NCBI GenBank assembly: GCA_037446395.1
Contig: JBBIIP010000015.1
Location: 1-64,000 of the forward strand
Origin: JAAYJT01 sp037446395
GTDB taxonomy: Bacteria > Bacteroidota > Bacteroidia > Bacteroidales > JAAYJT01
Length of the DNA stretch: 64,000 nucleotides
Direction: 5' to 3'
In this document: positions 18,323-28,317 of the stretch, piece by piece
Position numbering within the stretch: the first letter of the stretch is position 1
Layout of the letters: the number at the start of each line of letters is the position of its first letter
Notes under the pieces: model-generated
Databases searched by the model: none
What the model saw: only the letters and a program-made list of their open reading frames with translations
What the model was told of the DNA's origin: nothing
Program-made: the position numbers and the translations under genes

Positions 18323-19984
18323 CTATTTTGCAGGCATATAGCTTTCCCTTATCGCCTTAAATTCTGACCCTGGTTTCCATTGTGGAAAGTCATTCCCTGC
18401 GGCCAGCTTCCATCCAACATAAAATGCCAGCCGGGCATCTTCTGCTACCCCTTGCAGATCCCACGTTTGCGGATCATACTTATCAGCTGGTTTGTGATAA
18501 TTATTAGCCAACCAATCCTTTTCTTTCTGTGCTGTCCACTCTCGACCATAAAGGCGATGATCGCAGTTGCCACGAGCAAACAAAGCAGGGATCCCCACTT
18601 TTGCAAATGCAAAATGATCGGCTCGATAGTACATTCCGGTTTCAGGTGTCGGGTCAGCAATTATATAGCGATCCTGAATCCGGGCTGCTTCAAGTACATA
18701 ATCATCAAGCGTTGACTGTCCGAAACCGGTTATCATTACATCTCTCATTTGACCCAGTGGCAGCATGAGATCGTTATTGATATTGGCTACCGTTTTGCTA
18801 AGCGGAAAAACCGGATGCGAAACATACCAGTGGGCTCCTAACAAGCCTTCTTCTTCGGCAGTAGGTGACAAGAACAAAACCGAACGGCTGGGGCGGGTCT
18901 TCAGTTTGGTGAAGGCTTTTGCAATTTCGAGCATCCAGGCAATGGACGTTCCATTATCAACAGCACCATAACAGATTGAATCACCATCAATTACACGGCC
19001 AATCCCCAGGTGGTCCCAATGAGCCGAAAAAATGATTAACTCATCCGAGCGGTCAGTGCCGCGCAGCAAACCTGCAACATTTCTTGAAACATCGAATTTG
19101 AACTTGCTTTCCATCTCAAACCAAATTTTCGCATCTAATTCATTCGGGATAAAATCAACTGCTGCTGCCTTTTGTTTTATCTCCTGAAAATCGATGCCCG
19201 CTACCTTGAATAGTTTAATGGCTGCATCGGTTGTTAGCCATCCTTCTAATTCACAACGGTTTGCATATCCACTGCTGTCCTGAAGATATAAATCGGGAAC
19301 CAGGGCGCCGCTTACCACCACACTCCACGGATAACCAGCGCCTTTTGTATTATGAACAATCAGCGCTCCCCGTGCTCCCTGGCGGGCCGCTTCTTCATAT
19401 TTGTAAGTCCAGCGGCCGTAATAAGTCATCGCGTTTCCAGTAAAAAAATTATTGTCATCCTTTTCCAGCCCGGGATCATTGACCAATACGATGACAATCT
19501 TGTCCTTCACATCTAGTCCGGCATAGTCATTCCATCCGTATTCAGGTGCAATAATTCCATATCCGGCAAAAACAACTTTTGCACCTTCAATCCTGGTGCG
19601 GGGTTGAACTCGCCTCGAAAAAGCAACAAAATCGTCAGCAAATTTGAAGGAAACATCTGTTTGCCCGATTCTAAAGCGCATTGTTTCAGATGGTTTCACT
19701 GTAACCTCAACCAAAGGAACTTCCTGAAAGTAGCTGCCGTTAAAAGCAGGTTCCAGACCCAGCTTCACAAATTCATTCTTTAAGTATTCGACCGAGAGTT
19801 GCTCGCCACGGGTGAATGGTTTTCGTCCTTCAAATTCAGCGGATGCCAGCACCTGAATATGGCCGGCCATATCACCAGGATTGATTGTGGTTTCGGCCTG
19901 TCTGAAATCGTGAGGAAGTGAGTGGTTGCATGAAATAGCCAGAACCAGGATAATAATTCCAGGGAAAAGGTTAATTTTTATCAT
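18323..19984 (-). CDS. M28-family metallopeptidase, lipoprotein with PA-type insert
   Basis: The ATG at 19984 gives 553 residues and a lipoprotein signal with lipobox LAISC (C19); an upstream in-frame start would bury this signal. A protease-associated domain lies about residues 130-280. The zinc peptidase domain has H322 and D324 in FSAHWDHLG, the VDNGTS aspartate, the catalytic glutamate in TAEEEGLLG near residue 378, and YRADHFAFAKVGIPALFA with the last ligand. It would be an aminopeptidase anchored to the cell envelope, trimming peptides outside the cytoplasm. It is convergent with ppdK and divergent from pckA. A TAGGTTTG box lies at 20012-20019. Confidence 0.92.
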   Translation of the reverse strand: MIKINLFPGIIILVLAISCNHSLPHDFRQAETTINPGDMAGHIQVLASAEFEGRKPFTRGEQLSVEYLKNEFVKLGLEPAFNGSYFQEVPLVEVTVKPSETMRFRIGQTDVSFKFADDFVAFSRRVQPRTRIEGAKVVFAGYGIIAPEYGWNDYAGLDVKDKIVIVLVNDPGLEKDDNNFFTGNAMTYYGRWTYKYEEAARQGARGALIVHNTKGAGYPWSVVVSGALVPDLYLQDSSGYANRCELEGWLTTDAAIKLFKVAGIDFQEIKQKAAAVDFIPNELDAKIWFEMESKFKFDVSRNVAGLLRGTDRSDELIIFSAHWDHLGIGRVIDGDSICYGAVDNGTSIAWMLEIAKAFTKLKTRPSRSVLFLSPTAEEEGLLGAHWYVSHPVFPLSKTVANINNDLMLPLGQMRDVMITGFGQSTLDDYVLEAARIQDRYIIADPTPETGMYYRADHFAFAKVGIPALFARGNCDHRLYGREWTAQKEKDWLANNYHKPADKYDPQTWDLQGVAEDARLAFYVGWKLAAGNDFPQWKPGSEFKAIRESYMPAK

Positions 19985-20011
19985 TGATGGTCGAATTAAA
20001 ATTATTATGTG

Positions 20012-20019
20012 CAAACCTA
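20012..20019 (-). promoter_or_regulatory. Candidate -7 element (TAGGTTTG on minus strand) of the M28 peptidase gene
   Basis: It matches TAnnTTTG and lies about 28 bases upstream of the ATG at 19984, supporting that start rather than the longer frame, whose start would lie upstream of the promoter. Confidence 0.5.
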
Positions 20020-20123
20020 CGAGATTTTGCAAAAAATACACCTGCCACCGATTATTCTTGAATTGTGGCATACCTCGCAAGGGTTCGATGTAAGAATCCT
20101 ACTTAGGAAAATAAATAGATGAC

Positions 20124-20157
20124 TTGATTTATCTTCAATCAGTTTTTTCTAATTTTG
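20124..20157 (+). promoter_or_regulatory. Promoter of pckA: TTG, 23-base spacer, TAATTTTG
   Basis: TTG at 20124-20126 and TAATTTTG at 20150-20157 match the Bacteroidetes -33/-7 pattern within the accepted spacing. The -7 box overlaps a TTG codon that would otherwise open the pckA frame at 20155, which rules out that start and supports ATG 20212. Confidence 0.6.
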
Positions 20158-20211
20158 ACGCCCAAAGCCCTCCAGGTTTATCTAATACATTTATTTACCA
20201 ATAACTTCACC

Positions 20212-21843
20212 ATGCAAAAGCCAAAGCAAATGGATTTTATGGCGGTTTCGCCCCCTGACCTCAGCCAATATGGGATAACGGATGTCAAAGAGATTTTCTA
20301 CAATCTATCTTTCGAAGAGTTGTTTATCCACGAAACCGATCCTTCACTCGATGGATATGAAAAAGGGATGGTCACCAACACAGGTGCTGTGGCAGTGGAT
20401 ACCGGAAAGTTCACCGGGCGATCGCCAAAAGATAAGTTTATCGTAATGGATGATGTGTCAAAAGATACAGTATGGTGGTCAACCATGGGCAAAAACGATA
20501 ATCGGCCGTTGAGCAGTCAAACGTGGGAGCATCTGAAAAAGCTTGCCATTGCCCAGCTTTCCGGAAAGAAACTATATGTAGTGGATGCCTTTTGTGGAGC
20601 AAATCCTGAAACGCGGCTGAGCGTCCGGTTTATTATGGAGGTTGCATGGCAGGCCCATTTTGTAAGAAATATGTTTATCAGGCCAAGCCTCGAAGAACTG
20701 AAAACATTTCAACCTGACTTTGTTTCATTCAACGCATCAAAAGTCACCAACCCTCAATGGAAGGAGCAAGGCATGAATTCGGAGAATTTCGTTGCATTCA
20801 ATCTGAAAGATCGCATGCAGCTGATTGGTGGAACCTGGTATGGAGGGGAAATGAAAAAAGGCATTTTCACGATGATGAACTACTATCTGCCCCTACGGGG
20901 AATTGCTTCGATGCATTGCTCGGCCAATGTCGGAAAAGCAGGCGATGTAGCCATTTTCTTCGGATTATCCGGCACCGGAAAAACAACCCTCTCGGCCGAT
21001 CCGAAGCGTGCGCTTATCGGCGACGACGAACACGGCTGGGACGACGATGGGATATTCAACTTTGAAGGAGGCTGCTATGCCAAATGTATTAATCTGAGCG
21101 AAGAAAATGAGCCTGATATCTACCGCGCTATTCGCAGGGATGCCTTACTCGAGAACCTTGTTGTCAGGCCAGATGGCAGTATTGATTTTGCTGATTCATC
21201 AAAAACCGAAAACACCAGGGTCTCCTACCCGATCTATCATATAGATAACATCGTGAAACCGGTTTCAAAAGCCGGCCACGCCAACAAGGTGATTTTCCTT
21301 ACCGCTGATGCTTTTGGAGTATTGCCCCCGGTTTCCAAGCTCACACCTGACCAGACTAAATATCATTTTCTCTCAGGATTTACGGCCAAGCTGGCTGGCA
21401 CTGAGTTGGGAATTACTTCGCCACAGCCAACATTTTCGGCATGTTTCGGCAATGCCTTCCTGGCCTTGCACCCCACAACCTATGCCATAGAATTGGTGAA
21501 ACGAATGAAAGCTGCAAATGCAAAAGCCTATCTTGTAAACACAGGATGGAATGGTACGGGTAAACGCATTTCGATCAAAGACACACGTGCCATCATTGAT
21601 GCCATCCTGGACGGAAGCATTGATGACGCACCCACCAAAATGATACCCTATTTCGAATTGGAGACCCCTACCCTTTTGCCGGGAGTAAAAGGCGGCATAC
21701 TCGACCCCCGAGACACCTATCCCAACGCTGCCGACTGGGAAGAGAAAGCCAAAGATTTGGCCAAGCGGTTTATAGATAATTTCGCTAAATATACCGACAC
21801 CCCCGAAGGGCAGCGCCTGGTTGAGGCAGGGCCAAAACTTTAG
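20212..21843 (+). CDS. pckA: Phosphoenolpyruvate carboxykinase (ATP)
   Basis: The 543-residue protein has the usual length and all signatures of the ATP-dependent enzyme: the kinase-1a P-loop GLSGTGKT at 251-258, the DDEHGW metal-binding segment, and NTGWNGTGKR near the C-terminus. It decarboxylates and phosphorylates oxaloacetate to PEP; in many anaerobic Bacteroidota it runs in the carboxylating direction to make ATP. The start is ATG 20212, since the longer frame begins inside the promoter box. It is transcribed alone and ends in a perfect palindromic terminator shared with the convergent lipoprotein gene. Confidence 0.97.
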   Translation: MQKPKQMDFMAVSPPDLSQYGITDVKEIFYNLSFEELFIHETDPSLDGYEKGMVTNTGAVAVDTGKFTGRSPKDKFIVMDDVSKDTVWWSTMGKNDNRPLSSQTWEHLKKLAIAQLSGKKLYVVDAFCGANPETRLSVRFIMEVAWQAHFVRNMFIRPSLEELKTFQPDFVSFNASKVTNPQWKEQGMNSENFVAFNLKDRMQLIGGTWYGGEMKKGIFTMMNYYLPLRGIASMHCSANVGKAGDVAIFFGLSGTGKTTLSADPKRALIGDDEHGWDDDGIFNFEGGCYAKCINLSEENEPDIYRAIRRDALLENLVVRPDGSIDFADSSKTENTRVSYPIYHIDNIVKPVSKAGHANKVIFLTADAFGVLPPVSKLTPDQTKYHFLSGFTAKLAGTELGITSPQPTFSACFGNAFLALHPTTYAIELVKRMKAANAKAYLVNTGWNGTGKRISIKDTRAIIDAILDGSIDDAPTKMIPYFELETPTLLPGVKGGILDPRDTYPNAADWEEKAKDLAKRFIDNFAKYTDTPEGQRLVEAGPKL

Positions 21844-21862
21844 AGGACAAGTGAAAAAAGTG

Positions 21863-21903
21863 AAAGAAGCGGGAGTTTCGATCGAAACTCCCGCTTCTTT
21901 TTA
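21863..21903. terminator. Perfect 38-base palindrome, bidirectional terminator
   Basis: Bases 21863-21900 form a perfect self-complementary palindrome with 19-base half-sites (AAAGAAGCGGGAGTTTCGA and its complement). T-rich sequence follows on the plus strand, and CACTTTTTTC follows on the minus strand. It lies between pckA and the convergent lipoprotein gene, whose stop codon immediately abuts it. Confidence 0.85.
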
Positions 21904-22455
21904 TATCACCTTCACAGTGAGCTCCCAATTCAATTTCAGGCTTAGCCTCCCTGTTTTTGCCGGCATCGGGGCATTTTTTACTCCATAAAGCCGAATAAAG
22001 AAATTGCTTCCCTGTTTCAGGTAATCCAGCGCATCCTGGCTCTGATTAATCACAAAAGTCAGTTCCCGTGAGCCAGGTGTTGAATTTTGCGCTGTGGCAA
22101 CATCAACCGCATTTTGGGTGGGCCTTTGAATGTTTACCCTCAAAGAAGAGATAAAATTGAAGTTGAGCGTGGGTGGTTCAAGAATTTTAAAAGTGACCGA
22201 TTTTAACTGGCCTTTTTTAATAATCTCCGGATCGCCACCATAAGCGGTGATTATGCTATCGAGATTGATTGAAACCTGAGTTTGAAAGAGCAAGGCCTCA
22301 GAAGATTTTAGATTGATGGAATCAATTCTGAACTCAAACTCTTTGGTAACCGGCACTTTGAGCGAAAATAAATCTTCTTCGCATGAAATGGTTGCTGCGA
22401 TAACTGTCAACACAGCCAGTAAATACACTGTCCATCGGATGATAAGCTTATTCAT
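21901..22455 (-). CDS. Small lipoprotein of unknown function
   Basis: This 184-residue protein has an N-terminal hydrophobic segment and a lipobox ending ATISC (C25), so it should be a lipoprotein. The mature part is predicted beta-rich (EFEFRIDSINLKSSEALLFQ; GRLSLKLNWELTVKV) and has no cysteines or motif I recognise. It lies 88 bases downstream of dnaN on the same strand, though co-transcription is uncertain. Its stop codon abuts the palindromic terminator. Confidence 0.75.
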   Translation of the reverse strand: MNKLIIRWTVYLLAVLTVIAATISCEEDLFSLKVPVTKEFEFRIDSINLKSSEALLFQTQVSINLDSIITAYGGDPEIIKKGQLKSVTFKILEPPTLNFNFISSLRVNIQRPTQNAVDVATAQNSTPGSRELTFVINQSQDALDYLKQGSNFFIRLYGVKNAPMPAKTGRLSLKLNWELTVKVI

Positions 22456-22543
22456 AGTTTTTGATTTAAAGAACGGTTCATGAACTATAAAAAATACTAA
22501 ATATCGTATGCAGTTCGCTGTTCGATTTTTGATTCAATTGTGA

Positions 22544-23668
22544 TTAAGAAAGCATCACGGGCATTACCAACATCAAAATCTGTTCGCTTTCATTGTCGCT
22601 TCCGATTGGAAGCAAAATGCCTGCCCGGTTGGGTTCTGACAGCTCGAGCCTGATTTCGCCTGTATCAATATTGTTGAGCATTTCGACAATAAACCGGGAG
22701 TTGAATCCAATCTCGATATCTTCTCCTTCATAATTGCATGTGAGTCTTTCGCGTGCTTCGTTGGCAAATTCAATATCCTCGGCAGTCAATTGCAACTCTT
22801 GCCCGCTGATGGAAAGCCTGATTTGATGGGTTGATTGGTTGGCAAAAATCGAAACCCTTCGAATGGCATTCAGGAAAGTCAGGCGATCAATGACCAGTTT
22901 TTTGGGATTATCGCGTGGAATCACTGCTTCGTAGTTGGGATACTTTCCATCAATCAACCGACAAACAAGAAATACATTCTTGAAGGTAAAAGCAGCGTTT
23001 GTGTCGTTATAATCGAGTTTAACCGGAAAATCTTCGGAAATAAAAAGAGCCTTTAACTGATTTAAAGGTTTTTTGGGGAAAATAAAGGACACCGAATCTA
23101 ATGCACTTACATCTGTTCGTCTGTAGCGCACCAGTTTGTGTGCATCTGTAGCAACAAAGGTAATGTCGTCAGGAGTTAGCTCGCAAAAAACACCAGACAT
23201 TACAGGCCGAAGTTCATCGCTGCCGGTGGCAAAAACAGTTTTCGCGATTGCCTTGGCCAGTAAGCCGGAATCAACAGTCATTGAAGTAACTTCTTCCATT
23301 TCAGTAGGCCTTGGATAACTATCGCCCGACATGCCACTCAATTTGTACTTGCCTTCCCCTGTCAATAATTCAATAGAACTGCTGACAAATGGGTCGTAGG
23401 TGAACGTAAGGGGGATGTCGGGAAGGGTTTTTAGTGTTTCCAATAGTATTTTGGAAGGTACTGCTACTGTGCCGCTATCTTCGGCCATGGCAAGCGGAAT
23501 TGAAACGGTCATGGTGGTTTCAAGGTCGCTGGCTGTAACACGAAGAGATGAATTTTCGAGCTCGAAGAGAAAATTTTCGAGAATAGGCAGGGCAGTGCTT
23601 GAACTTATAACACCACTAATGGCCTGCAGGTTTTTAAGTAATAGGGCGCTGGAAACAATGAACTTCAT
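22544..23668 (-). CDS. dnaN: DNA polymerase III sliding clamp, beta subunit
   Basis: The 374-residue length and three-domain pattern fit the beta clamp. The N-terminus MKFIVSSALLLKNLQAISGV, the GEGKYKLSGMSGDSYP segment in domain 1, and the C-terminal LMPVMLS are characteristic. It forms the ring that tethers the replicative polymerase and repair proteins to DNA. It is not next to dnaA; recF, often its neighbour, lies about 37 kb away in this window, next to a DUF721 gene. A good -33/-7 promoter precedes it. Confidence 0.97.
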   Translation of the reverse strand: MKFIVSSALLLKNLQAISGVISSSTALPILENFLFELENSSLRVTASDLETTMTVSIPLAMAEDSGTVAVPSKILLETLKTLPDIPLTFTYDPFVSSSIELLTGEGKYKLSGMSGDSYPRPTEMEEVTSMTVDSGLLAKAIAKTVFATGSDELRPVMSGVFCELTPDDITFVATDAHKLVRYRRTDVSALDSVSFIFPKKPLNQLKALFISEDFPVKLDYNDTNAAFTFKNVFLVCRLIDGKYPNYEAVIPRDNPKKLVIDRLTFLNAIRRVSIFANQSTHQIRLSISGQELQLTAEDIEFANEARERLTCNYEGEDIEIGFNSRFIVEMLNNIDTGEIRLELSEPNRAGILLPIGSDNESEQILMLVMPVMLS

Positions 23669-23696
23669 GTCGGTGTTTTTTTGGTTGATAACAGAA

Positions 23697-23727
23697 CAAA
23701 ATTACATTAAAAATCCAATGTTCACAA
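23697..23727 (-). promoter_or_regulatory. Promoter of dnaN: TTG, 20-base spacer, TAATTTTG (minus strand)
   Basis: On the minus strand TTG (23727-23725), a 20-base spacer and TAATTTTG (23704-23697) match the Bacteroidetes consensus. Transcription would start about 22 bases before the dnaN ATG. Confidence 0.6.
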
Positions 23728-23860
23728 TCCAAAATCAAAAGCGCATAAAATATTTTTCAACCACGCATCAACAGGTGGGCATTTTCAGCTTTTTTCTCTT
23801 AAAAAATATGGCTTATTGAAGTTTTGCAGGATTCAGATCCAAAACCGGACTGGTATCAAG

Positions 23861-26800
23861 TTAGGGCCTCATCCTGCGCAAAAATGCATTCCTGGTTTGC
23901 TGAGTCGAGATGATGAATTGATAAGGTTCTTCGTTTGGATTGGTTTTGAGTTTGCGCTGCGATTCTTTCAGATTGACCAGCAGGTTATTAAACTCGTTGT
24001 TCGAAGATATGGCTTGCAGGATGCCGTTTGAATAGCTGAAGAAATACCATTCGTTTCGATCGGGTTCTAGATAAAGATTCAGGACATCGCCCGTGCGCCG
24101 CCTCACAATTTCAATATTCCCCGGCACTGATTTGCTCACGAGTTGTTTATTTACGGCGACGACGCCAATTGGGCCGACACTTGTGAATGACCTGGTAGTC
24201 TTATTCCACTTCAAAATTAAGTTACTGAGAACAAGCGAATTTGAGAGTTCCTGAGGAAACCGTCTGAAAGTCCCAAACTGGTTCAATTCAGATATCAACT
24301 GCCTGGACAATTCCCTGCCGGCAGCCAGGTTCAATCCAAGTTTGAATACTTCTCCGCCCAGGTTCAGTCCTGGCAAGTTAAAGGAGTTGAGTTTGTTGGC
24401 CATCAGCTGAATTGCATTTTCGGCAAAGAAGAAATCGAGGGCTGCAAATATCTGCATCACAGTTGAGTCATTGATCATGAAATATTCAATTTCTCCGGCT
24501 GTTTTCATCTTGACCTGGCCAAAGTCCTGGCCGATATTTACATTACCTCGCCCAAAAATATGGCACCTGGTAATATCAAAGTTAAGGACTGTGCCTTTCC
24601 CGGGGGTCTGATCCGTGGTGTCTCCTTCGATGATGTAACGATTTCTTAAAACGTCAAATCTAATCTCCCCTGCCACTTTCAGCATTTCATGATCTCCTTG
24701 CGCTTCCTTCCTATCAAGAAACCGGCCGTAGGGTTTTGACGAAGCCAGGCTAAATGCAATGGATGAAGTCAGGTTGGCTCCGGAAATGTCTTTCGGGTTT
24801 TCTATAACAGGAAGCTTTGTGTTTTCGCTGGTAATTTCTCCTTTGAATTGCACCCATGGGAGTGGCATATCGTTGCATTCGTGTTTAATTCTATATCCCC
24901 CATCGTAATAAAAGGTATTTTTCTTCGAGGAAAAACGTATGGTGCCTCGAAAATCAAAGTGCCTGCTGAGAGAAAAATCCGAATCTTTGATGTTCGCAAG
25001 CCCATAAGTGGCGCCTTCCGAATCAACCCCAATTTCGTTAAAATAGATGGTTTGCATCTTTCCGGTTTCATCCGTAAAGTCATAAACCCCATTGCCAGTG
25101 TACTTTCGCCGTCCTGCAATTTTAATATTGCCATTGTAAAGCTGATGATAACGTGTGATTGTATTGGCTGTGATGCTGGCGCCTTTGATTTCATTCATCA
25201 CTGCATTGGGCTGCACAACAACTTTATGGTCAATGGGAATGACCTCTGCATCAGCAACAAGAATCAATGGAACACCTTCGATGGTGAGGAGGTTGTCGCG
25301 CATATCGAGATATGCCTGGGAGGCATTAAATTTTAAACTTTCCTGCTGTGGGTGAGTCGAGATAAACTCGTAGGATTTATTTTCTTGGGAATCCAATGTC
25401 GTCTCAGAGCTGATATAGAGTTCCTTCATATCAACTTCCCAGCGAAGTAGCGGAAGGTTGCATCTGTATTGATTCACCGGAAACTCGGTGTAGGTCTTGC
25501 TCATGCCAGAAGAGAACAGGCCCTGGCGGAGGCCTGTATCAAGGGCAAACGATAGATTGTTGTTGCTCACCAGGGTTGCTCCGGTTGACGACTTTATTCT
25601 GAAGGATGCCGATTCGGCGCTGATGTTTTGATGCTGAAACCTGAAAAGTTTTGAAGTTGCCTCTGAGAGATCAAAAGTCAGGTTTCCTGATCCAAAGAGG
25701 CCTTCATGGTTCAGAATCAAGCTGCCACGGTGAGCAACTTGTTTTTGATACATTGTAAAGGGCTCGTTTGACGTGGAAGCGAGGACCATCTTTTCCTGGT
25801 TAACCAACCAACGTTGCTTAATGTTTTTTGCTCCTACCGATGGCCAGGAAGGAGAACCTGCCGACTCGGTCAGCATAAATTCATCAACCATGGCCATCAT
25901 GCTGTCGGGATGAAAAAGGAAGTCTTTGGACCATGATTCTGACGATAAATATTCAATCTTTCCCTGGCCGCGCAAACCATTCTGGCTTAGCGACAGCAAA
26001 ACGAATGCCTTGCCTCTTCCATTGTAGATCGGCGTCCCGGCTGATGGCAATTGGCAGGTCAAACCCAATGAAAAATCGGGCTGAACTTTTAGCGGTTCCG
26101 AAATTTCGGGCAGCAATCCTCCACTGAAGAGATATCCATTGAACCTTATACCAACTGTTGAAAAACTATTCAGGCTATCAATGGTGAAAGGCAGTACGTG
26201 ATAATAGAAATTCTCTTTTTTATACACACCCTTCTGGATGTACGGTTGGTCGAAGTATACGTATGATTCTGTGGTGGAGGTGAATTTTGGATAATCGTCC
26301 TGCGCAAACCTGCCTGATTTATTGTTGGGATGGCCTATTAACAACTCGCCACTGATGTTGGAAAGCACAGTTTTCACCCTTTCAAGGCCATCTTTTTGTG
26401 CCTGGTCTTTCGCTTCAACAGGCACATTGAAGGCAAGTGAATCAATTTGCGCCAGGTTCAATTTGAATTTATCATATTGAAAGGAGCATTTGCTGGCATA
26501 AAACTCAAAGAAACCTGCCGAAACCTTTCCGGAAAAAGTAAAATCGCGGTTTCTTTTCAGCACAATTTCCTCCTTTGCGGGAATAATGTTCACTTTTTGA
26601 GCATCGCTCAGTATCAGTTCTTTTATTCCCCGGACAGTAAGGTCGAAATTATCGAGGTTGAGTGTTGCATTCACAAGGCCATCCACTTTTGAATGGATGC
26701 TGATTACATCATAATCGCTTCGGTTGTTGATTACATCAACCAATTGCCTGAGTCGGTTCTTCACAATAACTTTTCCGTTTTCGGAATTATACATCACCAA

Positions 26801-28294
26801 ACCATGGTTTGCCATGTTGATGAGCATGGCTGAAACCTGGGCGAGGTCAATTTTCATGTATGCCGCCAGTTCTTCATGAAAAAAGCTGGTGGAGGTCCGG
26901 TTGCGCATAAATCCGCTGACAACAACTGCAGGATGCATGCGGTCAATGCCCTGTAGTTTGAAAAACTTTTCGGGTTTGAATGAGTTAATGGACTCAAATG
27001 CAGCCTCGCTCTCTTTTTGCAATCCCTTAATTGAGCCCAGCTCGATGAAATTTTGATCAAGATTCCAATAGAATGCATCCAGAAACATATCCATGTTATG
27101 GACAGTACTGAAAAACGGACTTTGCGCCGTTCCTTCTTCGCCACGCAGCAGCGCTAAAAGATTGCTTGTCGTTTGGTATTTCACCTGTAATCCGGGGTGA
27201 TAGATCGAATCTCCCTCATAAACCAGATTTAGGGCAGCACGTTGCGAACTCAACCGGTCCTGTCGAAATACAAAGTTGCGGGAACTAAGGGATAAAAGCG
27301 GAAGATTTTTGCGTTTAATCGTACAAACGGCATCTTTATTCTCTGTGCCACAGCCAATGATTCGGTTTCCTTCGATGGCAAATCCTCCATTGTAGTCAAT
27401 GCGGGGTAAAATATTCGGGATATATAGATTATTGTTAAATGCTTTAAACCGAGGGTAAGATCTAAACTGATCTGTGCTGCCCTGGGTGGTACGGTCGGAA
27501 AAGCTGCCAGGCAATGGTTGCCGAAAAAAAGCAGGGTAAGCGAGGGTCGCCGAGTCGGCTGAATAGGCCGAGAATCGCAAAGAAATATTATATTTCAATA
27601 GCCTCACGCTTACCTTCCGTGGTTCATTTTCAAAGAAATCCCAGGAGACCCTTCCATCGAAACCATTCCATAACTCCGATATGGGATTGTAAATCCCTGA
27701 AGCATTGGTTATGAGCAACGTGTCGCGGTCGGCAATGCATTGCAGGTTGGCGCTTCTTATTCTCAATGCCGGCAATGTATCGGCAACGAATTGCCATTCT
27801 GCATTGCTTACATTCCATTGCACCACTTGAGATTGAAACAGAATTCCTGCCCTGAAAAACTGGTGGCTAAATTCGAGGAAGCTTTGAAGCTGGCGTGATC
27901 TTTTCCTGGAAAGAAGCAGGTGAATACCGGAGCACCATGAAAGAAAAGACTCTTCGTTACCGGATTTTGCCTGGTAGGCAAGCGATGCACTAAAAAAGCT
28001 GAAAAAATAAGGCTGAGGCCGCAGGTCAAGCTCGAGCATCCGGTTTGAAACATTAATGATGGCTACCTGCTGGTTCGATTTGAACAACCCCTTGTTGAAG
28101 GCTTGCCTGAGATTGCTTACCACTGCCTGAGCTGTTTCACGTTCGCGCTCAGGTACCTGGTTGAAAAATGTTTCAATTTCGGCCACAAACAAAACCGGGT
28201 CTGAAGAAAATGTGCGGGGCGACTGGGAAAATACTGGAATGGCCGTTAGCAAAAACAGTTGGAAGAAAAACAAAGCATGTAGGCTTCTTTTCAT
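23861..28294 (-). CDS. Very large conserved secreted protein of unknown function
   Basis: The protein has 1477 residues and a signal peptide ending in VFSQ (about 24). Residues about 30-180 are mainly helical. The rest is predominantly beta, with recurring patterns of the type FSGKVSAGFFEFYASKCSF, LFGSGNLTFDLS, FGRGNVNIG and KGTVLNFDITRCHIFGRG. A helical stretch near residues 440-530 resembles a winged-helix-like insert. I recall proteins of this size and pattern in many Bacteroidota but know no assigned function. The repeats look like envelope-spanning beta scaffolds (as in AsmA or OstA-type proteins), which is inference only. It is the last gene of the DUF1599-DoxX-permease-tpiA-prmA operon, 23 bases after prmA. 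Confidence 0.85.
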   Translation of the reverse strand: MKRSLHALFFFQLFLLTAIPVFSQSPRTFSSDPVLFVAEIETFFNQVPERERETAQAVVSNLRQAFNKGLFKSNQQVAIINVSNRMLELDLRPQPYFFSFFSASLAYQAKSGNEESFLSWCSGIHLLLSRKRSRQLQSFLEFSHQFFRAGILFQSQVVQWNVSNAEWQFVADTLPALRIRSANLQCIADRDTLLITNASGIYNPISELWNGFDGRVSWDFFENEPRKVSVRLLKYNISLRFSAYSADSATLAYPAFFRQPLPGSFSDRTTQGSTDQFRSYPRFKAFNNNLYIPNILPRIDYNGGFAIEGNRIIGCGTENKDAVCTIKRKNLPLLSLSSRNFVFRQDRLSSQRAALNLVYEGDSIYHPGLQVKYQTTSNLLALLRGEEGTAQSPFFSTVHNMDMFLDAFYWNLDQNFIELGSIKGLQKESEAAFESINSFKPEKFFKLQGIDRMHPAVVVSGFMRNRTSTSFFHEELAAYMKIDLAQVSAMLINMANHGLVMYNSENGKVIVKNRLRQLVDVINNRSDYDVISIHSKVDGLVNATLNLDNFDLTVRGIKELILSDAQKVNIIPAKEEIVLKRNRDFTFSGKVSAGFFEFYASKCSFQYDKFKLNLAQIDSLAFNVPVEAKDQAQKDGLERVKTVLSNISGELLIGHPNNKSGRFAQDDYPKFTSTTESYVYFDQPYIQKGVYKKENFYYHVLPFTIDSLNSFSTVGIRFNGYLFSGGLLPEISEPLKVQPDFSLGLTCQLPSAGTPIYNGRGKAFVLLSLSQNGLRGQGKIEYLSSESWSKDFLFHPDSMMAMVDEFMLTESAGSPSWPSVGAKNIKQRWLVNQEKMVLASTSNEPFTMYQKQVAHRGSLILNHEGLFGSGNLTFDLSEATSKLFRFQHQNISAESASFRIKSSTGATLVSNNNLSFALDTGLRQGLFSSGMSKTYTEFPVNQYRCNLPLLRWEVDMKELYISSETTLDSQENKSYEFISTHPQQESLKFNASQAYLDMRDNLLTIEGVPLILVADAEVIPIDHKVVVQPNAVMNEIKGASITANTITRYHQLYNGNIKIAGRRKYTGNGVYDFTDETGKMQTIYFNEIGVDSEGATYGLANIKDSDFSLSRHFDFRGTIRFSSKKNTFYYDGGYRIKHECNDMPLPWVQFKGEITSENTKLPVIENPKDISGANLTSSIAFSLASSKPYGRFLDRKEAQGDHEMLKVAGEIRFDVLRNRYIIEGDTTDQTPGKGTVLNFDITRCHIFGRGNVNIGQDFGQVKMKTAGEIEYFMINDSTVMQIFAALDFFFAENAIQLMANKLNSFNLPGLNLGGEVFKLGLNLAAGRELSRQLISELNQFGTFRRFPQELSNSLVLSNLILKWNKTTRSFTSVGPIGVVAVNKQLVSKSVPGNIEIVRRRTGDVLNLYLEPDRNEWYFFSYSNGILQAISSNNEFNNLLVNLKESQRKLKTNPNEEPYQFIISTQQTRNAFLRRMRP

Positions 28295-28317
28295 GGCAAC
28301 ATCAAGTCATGCAGACT

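Noticed and set aside
20155..20211. Longer pckA reading from TTG 20155
   Set aside because: The TTG lies inside the -7 promoter box, and the extra residues do not fit the family.
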